Numbered from the stretch's first letter, positions 42,093 through 57,027 are shown. The stretch: DNA of 64,000 nt from Calycina herbarum (GCA_001414485.1 LLEY01000223.1:1-64000), one strand, 5' to 3'. Notes: a model not told the origin generated them from the sequence alone. Numbers and translations are program-made.

Positions 42093-44757
42093 TATTACGA
42101 ATCACGTGCTAGCACGTGATAAAGTGAAGTCTAGGCGACGCTCTAATAGGACGAGCACTATTATAACCCTGAAAGAAAGAAAGAATTAAATATAGTAGAA
42201 TATATAATCCTAGGATCTTATTATAGTTATATTACGTAACTCGGTTAGGAGTAGTTAGATAATAAAGTCTAGTTTTAAGAAGCTCTAGAAATAGAGTCGG
42301 ACTCTATCTTCGGGACTCCTGCTAAGTAGGACTCTAAACATAAACGAAAGGTTCTATATAAGACTAGCACGTCTACTATTAGATTAGAGCTTCGTACTTA
42401 ACTTTAGTTATTAATCTTATTATCTTATTTAACATCTTTGATATAAGTAACGAGTTTACTTCTAAGTAAATAACCTAGCGCATCTATACTTCTTACCTAT
42501 ATACTAACCTTTAAGACTTAGTTATCTTTGTTTAGTTCGTTTAAGTTTCGTTATACTTTAAGCACCTACTTAGAAGTTTAGTCGCTATAGGCCTAGCAAC
42601 CCCTGCCGTAGCTAGCTTAAATACTAGTCGAGTTAACGTTGTAGAAACATCTGAAAGTATAACTAGAAAGACACCTACTAGTATATATTTAACTAGGAAC
42701 GACGATAATATTAGTATACTAGACGCCTCTGATCTCTATAAGGTCGAAGCACTTAAAACTATTAAAGTTAAGATACTAGATACGTATTATAAGAAGCGAA
42801 AGAAACTCGACTTATTCCTTCTCTAAATAGACATCTACTTCAACTTTAATTCTAATAAGTTCGAAGGTAATTATAATTTACAAACTATCTTTACTATCTC
42901 CTACCTTAGGGGATTAGTATTAGAATAGGCTTAGCTATACTTAGAGGACTTCTTTAAGAATAAGAATAAAGATAGAAAGATAGAATTAACTAAGATTATA
43001 TTTAAATCTTAGAGGGGATTTAAGATAACTATAGGAAAAGTCTTTAGAGATTTCGATATAATCTAAACAGCTATATATAAGCTTTTAGATTTATATTAAA
43101 CCGGATTAGTAATAGACTATACTAATGAATTTCAACGTTATAGAACGAAATCGGGATAGGATACTATTACTCTTATAGAACTCTTTCGTAGAGGATTAAA
43201 GGTATATATTTATAAGGAAATAGCTAAGTAGAATATATAGTTCTTAACTATTATAGGTATAATTAAGGAAGTTGTTTAGCTAGATAACCGTCTATACGAA
43301 TTTAGGAAGAGTAACCTCAGATATAAGGAAAAGAGCTAAGGGTTAGGAAAGTAGAAGCACTTCTATACTAATAAACATAGTAAGAAGGCAAATACTACAT
43401 AGAAGAAAACCTTTCTAAAGAAAGAAGGACTTTCCTAGGAGAAGCGAAATCGTCGACGTAAGTAGAACTTATGTTATAACTATAGCCTCTCTAGCTATAG
43501 AGTAAATAAGTATAGTAAGAATAAAGACTCTAATAGAAAGAGACGAATCAACGCTACAGTCTATAAGAAAGTAGTATTACTCGACAAAATTGAACTTATA
43601 GATAAGAAACTCGAAGCTAGAGAATATAGTATATAGATCGAAATAGATACTACGAATATAAACATAGGCGCTATATACCTATAGCCGAGTAATAGAATCG
43701 AGTTATAAAATAGTAAGGTATAAGATACTAATAATAATAGGGATCTATTACTTAAAGAATATTATAATATATAGTCGGAAATAGATTACGAATTGCTCTT
43801 TTAAGTAGAATATAAATCACTACTATTAACAAGTTTATTAGAGTTATCAGAGTTAGAATCTAACTTATCAGAGGTAAATCCTAGAATATATAAACCTAAA
43901 AAAGGAGAAATATAGGTATTTATCGGGACCTTTAAGAGAGGAAATAGATAGGTATATATAGAAGGATAGAAACCTGATTTCTAGAGCCTATATTCTACTT
44001 AAGAAATCAATCCTACTATCTTAACTATCTATAAAATAGTAAGGAATAATTAAGATCGAGTAACTATAGTCAGCTCTATTAATAGCAAAGAAACTATTAA
44101 GTTTAAGTAGCTAGGACTAGAATAGATAATACCGAATAACTACCTAGAGAAGAGAGATCTATAAATAGTTACTAATTTAAAGAATAAAACCGCTAAATAG
44201 CAGTAGTATTACCTAGAGAGATTCGATAAATATAATAGATATCTAAAGTTAGATATAACTACCTACCTACCTAGTTAAAATTATAAGTTAGTAATTAACG
44301 AAAAATATTAGATATTAAGAGTTGAAAAAGGAGTTATAATAGTATTTAAAGGATTAGGAGATTAGCAAATGTTTAAGGTTACTAAGGTAGACCTCTAGGC
44401 TAACCTAATCTAGGAATTCTACTAATCTATAAAAGGTAAATAGTAGACTACTAAGATATTATATAGAGTAACTATTAAATAGGTTCGGTATAAACCACGA
44501 CTATTATTAGACTAGTCTATAGAAAAACGTTTTATAAGAACACTTCTAGAACCTAAGAGAACTGTAGAAGATAGTCTAATATATAAGGTAGCTTTTTCTA
44601 ATAACGAAAAAGTAATATTCTTCCTAAGCTCTTAAAGAGAAGGTAATAGTAAAAGAAGATTCGAGGTTTATTATATTAAACTAGAAAATTATACTACTAT
44701 AGGAGAGTTAAACGCTATATCTAGAGAAAATCAACTTATAATAATAGCGAAGATAAG
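42093..44757 (+). mobile_element. Gypsy-3, 5' part: LTR and gag
   Basis: A 463-bp LTR (42093-42555) is followed by a gag region with a decayed zinc knuckle near 43470 and the beginning of the protease region. The internal sequence is clearly related to gypsy-2, but the first part of the LTR is different. The element is interrupted at 44757 by gypsy-5. Confidence 0.82.
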
Positions 44758-47700
44758 TGTTAGGACTTGTAGTAAATGCTAATGAATTAAACTACAGAGG
44801 TGTCTATATATAAGAAGATTCGATTGTCCTTTCTAAGCTAGAGTCCTTGCTAACTTATATACTTAGTTAGCTTATTCTAGAGGGTTCTGCTAAGAGTACT
44901 CTCGAAGGTTCTGTTACGTTCATGTGTTGCTAAGCGAGGTCACGTGAATGCGTCGCTGGAGTACTCTAAGACTTATTCTACGGGTATAACCCTTAATATT
45001 ACCCTTCTTCCTACTCTTGAAGGTAGATGTCTAAGGCTACTATGTTCTCTAACTTAGTAGCAGGTTCCTATATTAGGTTTGTATATCCTGTCTATTTAAC
45101 CTTATACTTGAGTTAAGTACGAGAGCCTTTCCTTAAGAGCTTCTTTTGCTATTAACCTAGTATTCTTTTAACTTACTATTCTATAATATCGTCTACTAAT
45201 ATTATAGGTGGTTAATCATCGTTTGTAATTTAACTAGGCAGCGGGTCCGTAGCTGCTAGCCTTAATAAGTCTATATTAAAGACATTGTAGATACTAGGCA
45301 GGGTGTCTAGCCTATATATAGACAGGCTAATAACCTTAATAACTATGAACTTAGTAGATCGAGCGTCTAGTTTCTTACTAGCTCTGTCTATCTATATATT
45401 CTATAAGCTTAAGTAAACCTTGTCTCTAACCTTATACGTAGGAGCGGTATTCTGTAAACGATTTACTTAAGTCTCCTAGTCTTATTATACTCTTACTATT
45501 AATGATTATACCTATTCTACAATAGCTTTAATCTTTGCTACTATTGCTTCGCTCTTTTGAATTAGTGTTTTTATGTTTATAGGTGCTACGACGTTTGTTA
45601 AGGGGTTGATAGTCTATAACGGATAGCTGTAGCTAAGTTAGAAGAAGCTTACACCTGTTGATATTAAATCCCGTCTGTTAAAAGCTAGCTATACTACTGG
45701 TAGCTAGTCGGCCTAGTTGTCCTAAGCTATATTAATCTACTGCTATAGAAGCGTCTCGACTTTAGTATTTACCTGTTCTGTTAACCTGTTAGTTTGTAGA
45801 TAGAAGGCTATAGAGATCCGTCGTTTAATCTATAAGAAGTTATAAAGCGTCTTCTATGCTTGTCTAATGAATTACAGGCCTCTATTAGACACTATTACTC
45901 TTAGTAGTCTATATAAGCTATAGTATATAGTAATAAATAAGCGAGTAAATTCCTCTAATAATATAGTTAAGTTATAGGCCGTAAGGAGTACCTCTTTACT
46001 TAAACAGTCTATAAACACTGCTATTATATTAGAGCCTTTACTTATAGGTAGTAGCTTAATAAAGTTAACAGAGATCTCCTACTATTACTGTTTAGGAATT
46101 AGTAATAGACGAAGTAGGCCTTATTTACGATCTCTCTAAACCTTAGTACATCTATAAACTCTATAGTTATAGATAAACTGCTTAACTATAGTCTATAGGT
46201 TTAGCTAGAAGAACTCTCTTAAGACTATTATAATTATCCTATTCTTACTAGGATAGCTTATAAGTATAGAATCATAGAGTTCCTATATAATTACAGTCTA
46301 TAGCAGCTTATAATCGGGGACTTATAGTCTACTCTTAAACTATAAATCACTGTTCTTATTAACTAAGTAGTTAGAAATAGAGACTTTAACTAGAGAAGCG
46401 AGGTCTGCTAGAAACACTCTATCTCCTTAGTAGATAGTATCTATAAGACGCCTGAAGTCCTTGTCCTATACCTTTCCCTCTTTCTAGAGGTTCTATAGTT
46501 GGTTTATAAACGCTTACTATGTTGCTACGTCGCTTACTTAATTCCTCTTGTTTACTAACACTAGTACTAGCTATATAGTATTTCCTTAAATCATTCTATT
46601 TAGAATTAATTATACTATCTTATAATTAAGATGTTTATCTCCCTCCTCTAGGAGGTCCTGGTCCCTCCTTATTAGTATATCTAGCAGTCCTCTCTCTTTG
46701 CTTAGGCGGTATTAGATAATTAAGTTAAACTTACTAAGTATTAACTACTACTACATTTATCTTTTAAATAGTTTATAAATTATTATAAAGTACTTAAGAT
46801 TCTTATAATCTATAAGTACTATAAACTGCTTAATACTTTTTAACTCTACTTCCTATTCCTTAAGACAACGAATAATAGCTAATAACTCCTTATTATATAT
46901 TAGGTAATTGTATTTAGTAGGTACGTGTTTCTTTAAGAAGAAGACTATAGGCTGTAAAACGCTATTCTTTACTTAAGAGAGTACGTCTCCTAAGTAATAT
47001 CTAGAGGAGTCTATCTCTAGAACCGTCTTATAATCTAGGTTAAACTGAGCCAGTACTAGAGCCTTTATAAAGGCCTGCTTTAACTGTTTAAAGGCTCTAT
47101 TTACTTTGTCTATCTATTAGAAGGATATATCCTTTTTAACAAGTCTATAAAAAGGAGCTATAATCTATAAAAAGTCTTTAATAAACCGTCGATAGAAATT
47201 CGTAAATCCTAGGAAGCTAAGGACACCTTTTACTGTTATTAGTGCTTTCTAATCTATAATAGCCTATATTTTAGCTAGGTCTATTTGTAAACCTTTCCCT
47301 ACTTCTATAATAAACCTAAGGTACTTTGTAGACTATACTTTAAATTCGTACTTATTAATATTAAGCTATAGCCTAGTATCTTAAAGCCTTTATATTACTT
47401 TATAGACATGCTTACGGTACTAGTTATAGGTGCTGTCTATAAAGACTAAGACATCGTCGATATATACTAAGACAAAGTTGTCTAAGAACTCTTAAAACGT
47501 ATGATTAATATACCGCTAGAAAGTGCTAGAAGTATTTATAAGCCTAAAAGGAGTAATAAGCTATTTAAAAAGCCTAAAGCGTGTCTAGAAAGCCGTTTTC
47601 CACTCGTCTCCCTCTTTAATTCGTATCTTATAAAACATAGTAATAATATCTATTTTTATAAACTACTTTGCTTTTCTAATCTAGTTAAGTATCTCTTAGA

Positions 47701-50280
47701 TTAAAGGTAATAGATAGCAGTCTTTATAAGTTAACTTATTTAGTGCTTAGTAGTTATAATAGAACTGTAAGCCCTCTTCTAGCTTCTATACGAAGAGTAC
47801 TAGCGTAGCTACTAGAGAGTTACTTACTTAAATGAATTCCTTATCTAGTAGCTCTGTTAAGGTTTTATAGAGTACTAACAGCTTATCTTGTAATATATTA
47901 TAGAGTAGCCTCTATAGAACTGTCTCCTTAGATCTGCTATCTGTCTATAAAAGCTTAATACTATGATTAATTCCTTATTAGTATATTAGTAACTTATTTA
48001 CTTCTTTTCTATTAAAAGCTAGGTAGAATTCTAGACTGATCTAGCTAGGCAGCTTTGTTCGTAGATCTATATACTTCTTCTCTACTAACGCTTTACTAAT
48101 GTCTACAAAGCTAGCTAAGAAAACTTGTAGCTTATGTTTATAATCTATAAGAAAGTAGAAGACGGCTGTACTTACTTACTTATAGGAGTAAGACTTTTCT
48201 AGCTTACTATAAACTTCTAACCTAGAGTCTTAGAAGAGTAAGCATCCCTTAGTAGTGTTAAGTAAAGCTCGCTCTCTTTTTAACTAAGATTTTCCTAGAA
48301 TCATTTTATAGCTCTTAATCTTAGGAACTATATAAGTATAAACCCGTTTCTACTAGTAGCTTTTAATGTCTATACTAAAAGATACTACTTAGGATATAGT
48401 ATCCTCTAATACTCCTTCTACTAACTATAAATACCTTAGTGTAATTTGTACGTAAGAGAGCTAATAATAATAGATAAAATAGTCTAAAACAATTCTATAG
48501 ACTAAATACTCTAAATCTACTAAAGCTTATAAAGTAGCTACTCTATTTACTAAAGCCGATATAAGAAGAGGTTTTTCGTCTATATATTCCTACTTAAAAT
48601 GTCTCTAAATATCTATTACTAACAACTCCCTTCGTCGCCTCTGTCTATGCTTTCTAATAGGAGCTACTAGTTTTCTAAATCCGAGGAGATATTACTATCT
48701 TCTTCTTTTAATTCTAGTACTACTTCCTTAACCTCTACCTTCTGTTTATAGACCGAATCCGCTGTTATAAGTCGCCTTAGTAGTCTATATAGACATTCTT
48801 GAATAAAATAACTAGTAGCTCTATAGCGAAGACAGCGACTAGTATAAGCACGGTTACTTTGTTCTTCCTAGGACATCTATTTAGCACGCTTAGTACTAGT
48901 TATTAAGACTTTAGCAGGTGCCAGTTCCTAATCTATACCCTCTATAGATACCTTATAGGTGACTTTCAGTCCGTTAGTAATATTACCACTTGTTACTTAC
49001 TATATAGTATCTGTCGAGCGTTTCTAAGAGATCCGTAGTATTTCTAAGAGAGTCTAGGCCCTAGATCTTAATATTCGAGCTTTATAAGCCCTTAAGCAGT
49101 CGTCCGTTTCTTTAATAATAGAGTAGTAAGACTTAAAGTTAGGTTAAGAAAGAACTATAATTATTACCTTAACTAACTTATTACTAAGGATTCAGTTAAG
49201 AGACACCTTCTTTATATTATCTAGCTAAGATCCTCCTCTAGACTCTATAAGCAGGGCTTACTATTCTATAAAGACCTCTAAGAATAGTCTTAAGCCTTAG
49301 TAGAAGGATTCTAGCTTTTGTTATACTCTTTCCTTAGCTTACAAGTCTCTAAATATAAACTCTACTTAATCTAAGAAATCACTACTATTAGCTAGCTCTA
49401 ACTTACTCTATTCCCGTACCTATGCTTCTATTCTACAGAGCGCCTTACTCTGTAAGGATCTATTAAGTACCTAAAACTTAACGTATTTAGTATATCTATA
49501 GTAGTCGACTTCGATTTTAGCTTATGCTTATTATAACTAAGCTTCTAGCTTGTCCGAGTCTCTATAGAATTCCAGTAGTAGAGGAAGAGATTTCCTAGGT
49601 TTATTATCGTTGTAGACTATCTATAAACGAGCTTCCTTATTCTTCTTTTACTTATTTATAATCCGTAGACAATCGTTCTCTTAGGTAGATATTAACTGAT
49701 TCTGCTACTCTTAAACATACTATAGGAACTAGGCAAGTAGCTGATTCGGTATACCACCTTCTTATAGTTCTTCTATTGTCCGTGAGTTCTGTAAATACTG
49801 TGAAATAGCCTATAAGTTCTAGTATTACTATAAATAGCCCGATATATTCCAGTATTACTAAAATAGCCCGATGTGTTCTAGTATTACTATAAAGGCTCTT
49901 AAGTTCTAGTATTACTAAAATAGCCCGTTATATTCTAGTATTACTAAAATAGCCCGATATATTCTAGTATTACTAAAATAGCCTAATATGTTCTAGTGTT
50001 ACTATAAAGGCCCGTTGTTTTTGAACAAATCGAATCTAATATTAGGACTTGTAGTAAATACTAATAAATTAAACTATAAAGGTATCTATATATAAGAAGA
50101 TTTAATTATCCTTTCTAAGCCAGAGTCCTTACTAACTTATATACTCAGTTAGCTTATTCTAGAGGGTTCTGCTAAGAGTACTCTCGAAGGTTCTGTTACG
50201 TCTATGCGTTGCCAAGCGAGGTCACGTGAATGCGTCGCTGGAGTACTCCGAGACTTATTCCACGGGTATAACCCTTGATA
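44758..50280 (-). mobile_element. Gypsy-5 (Ty3/gypsy), minus strand, inserted in gypsy-3
   Basis: The 5523-bp element has two 241-bp LTRs (44758-44998 and 50040-50280) and a target duplication ATAAG (44753-44757, 50281-50285). On the minus strand the RT motif YIDDVLVF is readable near 47450, followed by RNase H and upstream gag/protease fragments. The minus-strand purine tract lies next to the left LTR, which is therefore the 3' LTR. The frames are full of stops. Confidence 0.88.
49811..50015. repeat. Minisatellite of about 29-bp units in the gypsy-5 leader
   Basis: Seven imperfect copies share the core TTCTAGTATTACTA followed by AAATAGCCCG or TAAAGGC. They lie between the 5' LTR and the coding part of gypsy-5. 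Confidence 0.8.
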
Positions 50281-53200
50281 ATAAGAAGAAAGGAACTACG
50301 AGTCTTAATCGATTCTAGAGCAACAGGTAATTTCCTTTCTCTAATAGCTTAGAAGAAGCTAAACGTTCTAATCAAAGGTATAAGACTATACTACTTAGAA
50401 GTAGTTAATAGAATAGACGTTATATACTAGGATAGAATTATCGATTAGTAAACTATTCTAATAAAGATTACTATCGAAGAACACTACTTAAATATATAAT
50501 TCGATATTATTAAAATAGAGAATAAAGAAGTAATACTTAGTATATTATAGATTTAAAAATATAATCTAGATATTAACTAGAAGGCTCGGAAAATAACCTT
50601 TAGTCGATATAATTATATAGGTTTGTAATTATAACTATAAGACTAGAACAAGGTTAGCGCTACCTCTTCTAAGACGCTAGAACACCTTGCTTAAAGTCCT
50701 CTACAGGTTAGTAAGACAGCTAATAACGAAATACCTATGTAGTATAGAGAATTTAAAGCTTTGTTCGAAAACCTAGAAGACTTGCGAGCTTTACTAGAAC
50801 ATTGTTTATAGGATTATAAGATTAAATTAAAAGAGGGTTATTACTTCTTAAAGTAGAAGCTTCGGTTATATAACTAGAAAAGCTTATAGAGAATAGAAAG
50901 TTATATAAAAGAAGGTATTAAGAAGAGATATATTAGAAAATCTAAGTTACTAATTACTTTAAATATACTTATTATTAAAAAGAAAGACGACCTAGATAGA
51001 AGAGTATATATTAATTACTAAAAAGTAAATTATACTATAGTTAAGAACGCTTATCTACTACTACTTAGCTAATATATATAGGATAAGTTAGACAAAGTAG
51101 TACGATTTACGAAACTAGATTAATAAAACGCTTATAGACTTATATAAATAAAAGTTAGAGACGAATAGAAGATAGTATTTACCTTACTATTAAGCTTTTA
51201 CGAATATATAGTTATGCTATTTAGACTCTATAATATACTAGCTATATATTAGAGATAAAATAATAACATTTTAGAAGATCTTCTAAGAGTAATAGTAATC
51301 TATTACCTAGATAATATCTTAATCTTCTTAGAAAAAGAAGAAGAATATAAGAGATATATTAAAGAAGTTTTATAATAACTTATAAAAGTAAACTCTTAGT
51401 TAAAACTCTTAAAATACAAGTTTAGAGTAACTTAGACACTTTTCCTAGAATAGGTATTTAGCTTAGAGAAAATAGAAATAGATTTAGTAAAGATCTAAGA
51501 TATCTTAAACTAGAAGTTACTAGAGAATATAAAAGATATATAATCCTTCTTTAGATTTATAAACTTTTGTTGTCTGTTTATATAAGACTATGTAAAGATT
51601 ACTAAACTAATAATAGTACTAGTTAAGAAAGCTATTAAATTTATTTAGAATAAATAAGCTAAGAACGCTTTTTAAAGAATTAAAGTAAGGTTTATAGAAA
51701 ACCCTATTCTATACGACTTCGATATAGAAAAACCTAGTATAATTAAAATAGACGCTTTAGATATATTAGTAGGTGTAATTTACTTATAACTAAATAGAAA
51801 AGGGAAACTTATACCTATTATATATTATTCTAAAACATTTAACCTAGTATAATAAAACTATAGTATCTTCGATAAAGAATTGCTTACTATAGTATTAGCC
51901 TTAGAATTCTAGAGAATCTATTTATAGCTAGTAAAATACTAAGTTACGATTCTATCTAACTATAAGAACCTTAGAACGTTTATAATAACTAAGGAACTTA
52001 TGACTAGATAGTTAACTAGATAGGCAGAGATATTAGAAGGATTTAATATTATTATTTAATATATAAAGGGAACGTTAAATACTTAAGCTAATACTCTTAG
52101 CTGAAAACCTAGATATAAGAGAAACAAAGAGTATAAGAAGATTACGATCTTAAAAACTCTTAGGAATAGAGATTTAGTACCTACTATATACGAAATAGCA
52201 GTAATAAACGACATCTAGATAGATAAAATTTAGAACATATATAAGAGTTATAATCAGTATATAAAAGAGAAACTATAGGTTCCTAGCTTATACGTAAAGG
52301 AGTTTATATAAGAATACTATACTACGCCCGCTTATAAATACTAAGGAATTCGTAGAACTCTTTAGAGAATAAGATAATACTACTATAATAATCGGTTATC
52401 TACGATAGTTAAGAAGGTAATAGTAGAATATAATACCTATACTAGGAATAAGGCTTCCTATTATACTTCTTATAGACAGATAAACACTACTCTAATACTA
52501 TAGATACCTTAGAAATTAATATCTATAGATTTTATTATTAAATTACTAAAATCTAAAGATCTAATAATAGAAGTTAAGTATAATACGATCCTAGTTATTA
52601 TAGAACGACTTACGAAGTATATAATTCTAATAGTATATATAGAGTTAAGTATAGCTAAGGAATTAGTATTCGTATTTCTTAGAGAAGTAGTTTTAAGATA
52701 TAGACTATCTAAAGAAATACTCTTAGATAGAGATAAGCTCTTTACCTTAAAATTTTAGATTGCTCTTATAAAACGATTAGATATGAAAAGAAAGCTCTTT
52801 ATAGCTTTTTACTCTTAGATAAATAAAGGAAACGAATAGATAAATTAAGTAGTTAAAACATACCTTTGTTATTATATAAACTACTAGTAAAACAACTAGG
52901 TAGAACTGCTGCTTTTAGTATAGTTTGTTTATAATAGTTTAGTAATAGAAACGACACTTATTATGCTATTCTATGCTAACTTTAGATATAAATTATTAGT
53001 ATATTAAGAACTACTATCTACGACTATCGATAACTAACTTACTCGTATTTACGTCTTAAGAATTAAAAGTTTATATAAGAAACTTATAGAAGACCTATAA
53101 TTTATAGTAGAAAGAAACGCGTACTACTATAATAAACGACGTAGTTAGAAGCTAATACTAAAAGAGAGAGATAAAGTCTACTTAGTATGAAAAAACATTA

Positions 53201-54440
53201 ATATAAAAAGACTAAGTAATAAACTAGATTATAAAAAACTTAGACTATTTAAAATTAAACGTGTTAAAGAACCTTTAAATTATAAATTAGTATTATTAAA
53301 GATAATAAATATCTATCTAGTATTCTATATATCCTTACTTGAACTAGTACTACTAGAGGCACTACTAGCCCTATTTATAGAAATTTAACTAATAAACCTA
53401 AACGCTGAATATAAAGTTAAGAGGATTTTTAACTATAAGCTTATTAGAAGATAAGTTAAGTATTTAATTAAATAATTAGATTACCTATACTTAAAGAATA
53501 TATAGGAACTAAAGAGCAACTTTAACTATTACCTAAGGAAACTTTAGGAGTTCTACTAACAAAACTCAGGGCTGCCTAGAACTCAGGACCAGGGTTAGAC
53601 AGGGACATATTATTAGAAAGTATCTATTTAATAAAAGAAGCTATCTCAAAGACAAGAAACCAGGCAGAAGAGGACTTAAGAGGAGGACTCGAAGAAGAAG
53701 GACTCGGCGGAGTAATAGAGAATTGTTTACGTATAGAGCTAAAGAAAAAACAATACATAGGTTTTCAAGGCCTAGAAGGAGGAACGTCGAGGTAACTAGA
53801 GCTATCACAGGACCTTTTTAACCGAATACACTTAGAACAACGAGAGGACTTAGAGAGCTCTAGGAAACATCGACGAGACTGTTTATAATAGAAAGAATAG
53901 GTTGTCGCTAGATATTATATAGATTCGATTCGTATAATAAGAGCTAGACGCTCTTTTTATTTAGTATATAAAGAAGACATGTTATATATAAAGAAAGGTC
54001 GATATCTTTTCTAATAACATATTTTAGGTTTTATATTCTAGTATAGGGACACGCTAGGCTAAGAAGGGGATAGTGTTACGAATCACGTACTAGTACGTAA
54101 TAAAGTGAAGTCTAGGCGACGCTCTAATAGGACGAGCAGTTAGGTAATAGAGTCTAGTTTTAAGAAGCCCTAGAAATAGAGTCGGACTCTATCTTCGGGA
54201 CTCTTACTAAGCAGGACTTCAAACATAAACGAAAGGTTCTATATAAGACTAGTACGTCTGCTATTAGATAGGAGCTTTGTGTTTAACTTTAGTTATTAAT
54301 CTTATTATCTTATTTAATATCTTTGATATAAGTAACGAGTTTACTTCTAAGTAAATAACCCGGCGTATCTATACTTCTTACCTATATACTAACCTTCGAG
54401 ACTTAGTTATCTTTGTTTAGTTCGTTTAAGTTTTATTACA
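50281..54440 (+). mobile_element. Gypsy-3, 3' part: protease, RT, integrase, 3' LTR
   Basis: The protease-like segment resumes after the duplicated ATAAG. RT (YYLDNILIF near 51310), RNase H and integrase follow in the same order as gypsy-2. The LTR at 54074-54440 is 367 bp, about 96 bp shorter than the 5' copy because of one internal deletion. Confidence 0.82.
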
Positions 54441-57027
54441 CTTTAAGTACCTACTTAGAAGTTTAGTCGCTATAGCCTTAACAACCCCCGTAGCAGCTAG
54501 CTCGAATACTAGTCGAGTCAACGTCGTAGGAACATCTGAAAGCACTACTAGAAGAGCACCTACTAGTATATAGTTAACTAGAAACGACGATAATATTAGT
54601 ATACTAGACGCCTCTAAGTCTTATAAGGTCGAAGTACTTAAGTCTATTAAAGTTAAGATACTAGACACGTATTATAAGAAGCGAAAGAAACTTAACTTAA
54701 TCCTTCTCTAAATATATATCTACTTTAACTTTAACTCTAATAAGTTCGAAGGTAATTATAATTTATAAACTATCTTCGCTATCTTCTACCTTAGAGGATT
54801 AGTATTAGAATAGACTTAGCTATATTTAGAGAACTTCTTTAAGAATAAGAATAAAGATAGAAAGATAGAATTAACTAAGATTATATTTAAATCTTAGAGA
54901 GGATTTAAGATAACTATTAGAAAAGTCTTTAAAGACTTTGATATAATCTAAATAGTTATATATAAGCTTTTGAAATTACACTAGACTAGATTAGTAATAG
55001 ATTATACTAATAAATTTTAATAATATAGAACGAAGTTAGAATAGGATACTATCGCTCTTATAGAACTCTTTTATAGAGGATTAAAGGTATATATCTATAA
55101 AGACATAGCTAAATAGAATATATAGTTCTTAACTATTATAGGTATAATTAAAGAAGTTATCTAGTTAGATAACTGCTTATACGAATTTAGGAAGAGTAAC
55201 CCTAAGTATAGAGAAAAGAGTAGGAGATTAGAAAAGTAGAAACACTCTTATACTAAACATAGTAAGGAGGTAAACGCTATATAAAAGAAAACCTTTCTAA
55301 AGAAAGAAGGACTTTCTTAGAAAGAGTAAAATCGTCGACGCGAGTAGAACTTATATTATAACTACGGCCTCCTCAGCTATAGAGCAAATAAGTATAGTAA
55401 GAAGAAAGACTCTAAGAGAAAGAAATAAATTAATACTACTGTTTAATAATAGATAGCCTTAACCGATCGTATTAAACTTATAGATAAGGAACTTAAAGTA
55501 CGAGGATATAGAACCTAGATCGAGAATATTAAAGGAATTAGTAATATCTAAGATACTAATAATAATAGAGATCTACTTCTTAAAGAAAATTATAATATAC
55601 GATTAGTAATAGAATCTGAATAACCTCTTTAAGTAGAATACGAATTACTACTATCGACTAGTTCTTCGGAAACATTAGACTTATCTTCTAGCTTAGAAGA
55701 AGAGGTTAGAAATAAAGACTCTAAAGTTAGAGAAACTTAGGCCTTCCTTAGAACATTCGAATAAGGAAATTAATAGATATATATAGATAGTTAGAAGCTA
55801 GACTTCTAGAGTCCTTATACTATATAGCGAGTTAATCTAACTATATTAATAATATATATAGTTATAAGAAATAACTCTAAGATAATAACTCTAGTTAGTC
55901 TAATTACTAGATAGGAAACTATTAAGAACAAAGAACCTAAGCACGGCTAACTACGAATTAAGAAACCTACCTAGCCTAAGGTAGAGGACGTATAGAAGGT
56001 ATACGATATTTCAGAAGGAACTAGTACGTAGACATAGTAGGTTCTAATAGGATTTAAGAGATAAATCAAAACCTCTTTTTATAGAATAATATCTAAAGAC
56101 GTTATACTAGAAGAATTTATATAATATATCGTAGTTATATTAATCAGAGAGAATAGAATAGTATTTAGAGAATATAGTTTACCGAAGTTGTTTAGTATAC
56201 TATTCTAGAAGCGAAGAGAGCTCGATATTACTAAATAGGCTAAAACAGAACTAGAAGAAATTTGCTATTCTCTAGTAAGAGAACTATAGTTTATAGAAAC
56301 AGTTTAAGAAATAATAGCGTAATAGATACGATATAAACTAAGTCTAACTATAGACTAGTTATTATAGAAACAGTTTAAAGGAATTTTACTAGAACCTACT
56401 AGAACGGTAGAATATTATTAGATATATAAGATAGCCTTATCTAATAACGAAGAAGTAGTATTCTTTCCTTAGTCCTAGATTTAAGTAGTTAAGGAAAAGA
56501 ACTTAAGAGATTATATATTTAGAGTTTAATATATAAAGCTAGAAATAAGTATACTTAAAGCTACTTTAGATTATCTATATATAAAAGAACTATAGTCTAT
56601 AGAAGCTATTATAGAAACTAGTTATAAATAGATCTAATATAACTATAGACAATTACTAAAACAATTTATAGAAGGAATTCCTAAGATAATAGAAATCCTA
56701 GAATATAGATTAGTATACAAAGTAGTATATACTAATAAGAAAAGAGTAAGATTCTTTCTATAGTATAAGAACGAGGAGAGATAGAATTATAATCGAGAAA
56801 ATCAATCTTTCGAAGTCTTATATATTAAAGCAAAGTTAAACACTACTTTAGAAGAAAGACAGTTAGTAATAACTATAGAAATATAAGAGAAAAAGTTATA
56901 AGTTATAATAGACTTAGAAGCAACGAGCAACTTTATTTCTCTAATAGCTCGAGAGAAGCTGAACGTTCTAATCAAAGGAATAAGACTATATCGCCTAAGA
57001 GTAGTCGATAGAACAGATATTATATAC
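54441..57027 (+). mobile_element. Second gypsy-3 gag/protease copy sharing the LTR at 54074
   Basis: The sequence directly after the LTR repeats the leader and gag of gypsy-3 (42556 onward), including the primer-side CTTTAAG.ACCTACTTAGAAG. It runs into the protease region near 56910-57027 and stops at a junction with pogo DNA. This gives an LTR-internal-LTR-internal tandem arrangement. Confidence 0.72.

Noticed and set aside
47501..47704. 67-codon plus-strand frame
   Set aside because: It lies antisense to the gypsy-5 reverse transcriptase region and is a chance frame in AT-rich DNA.
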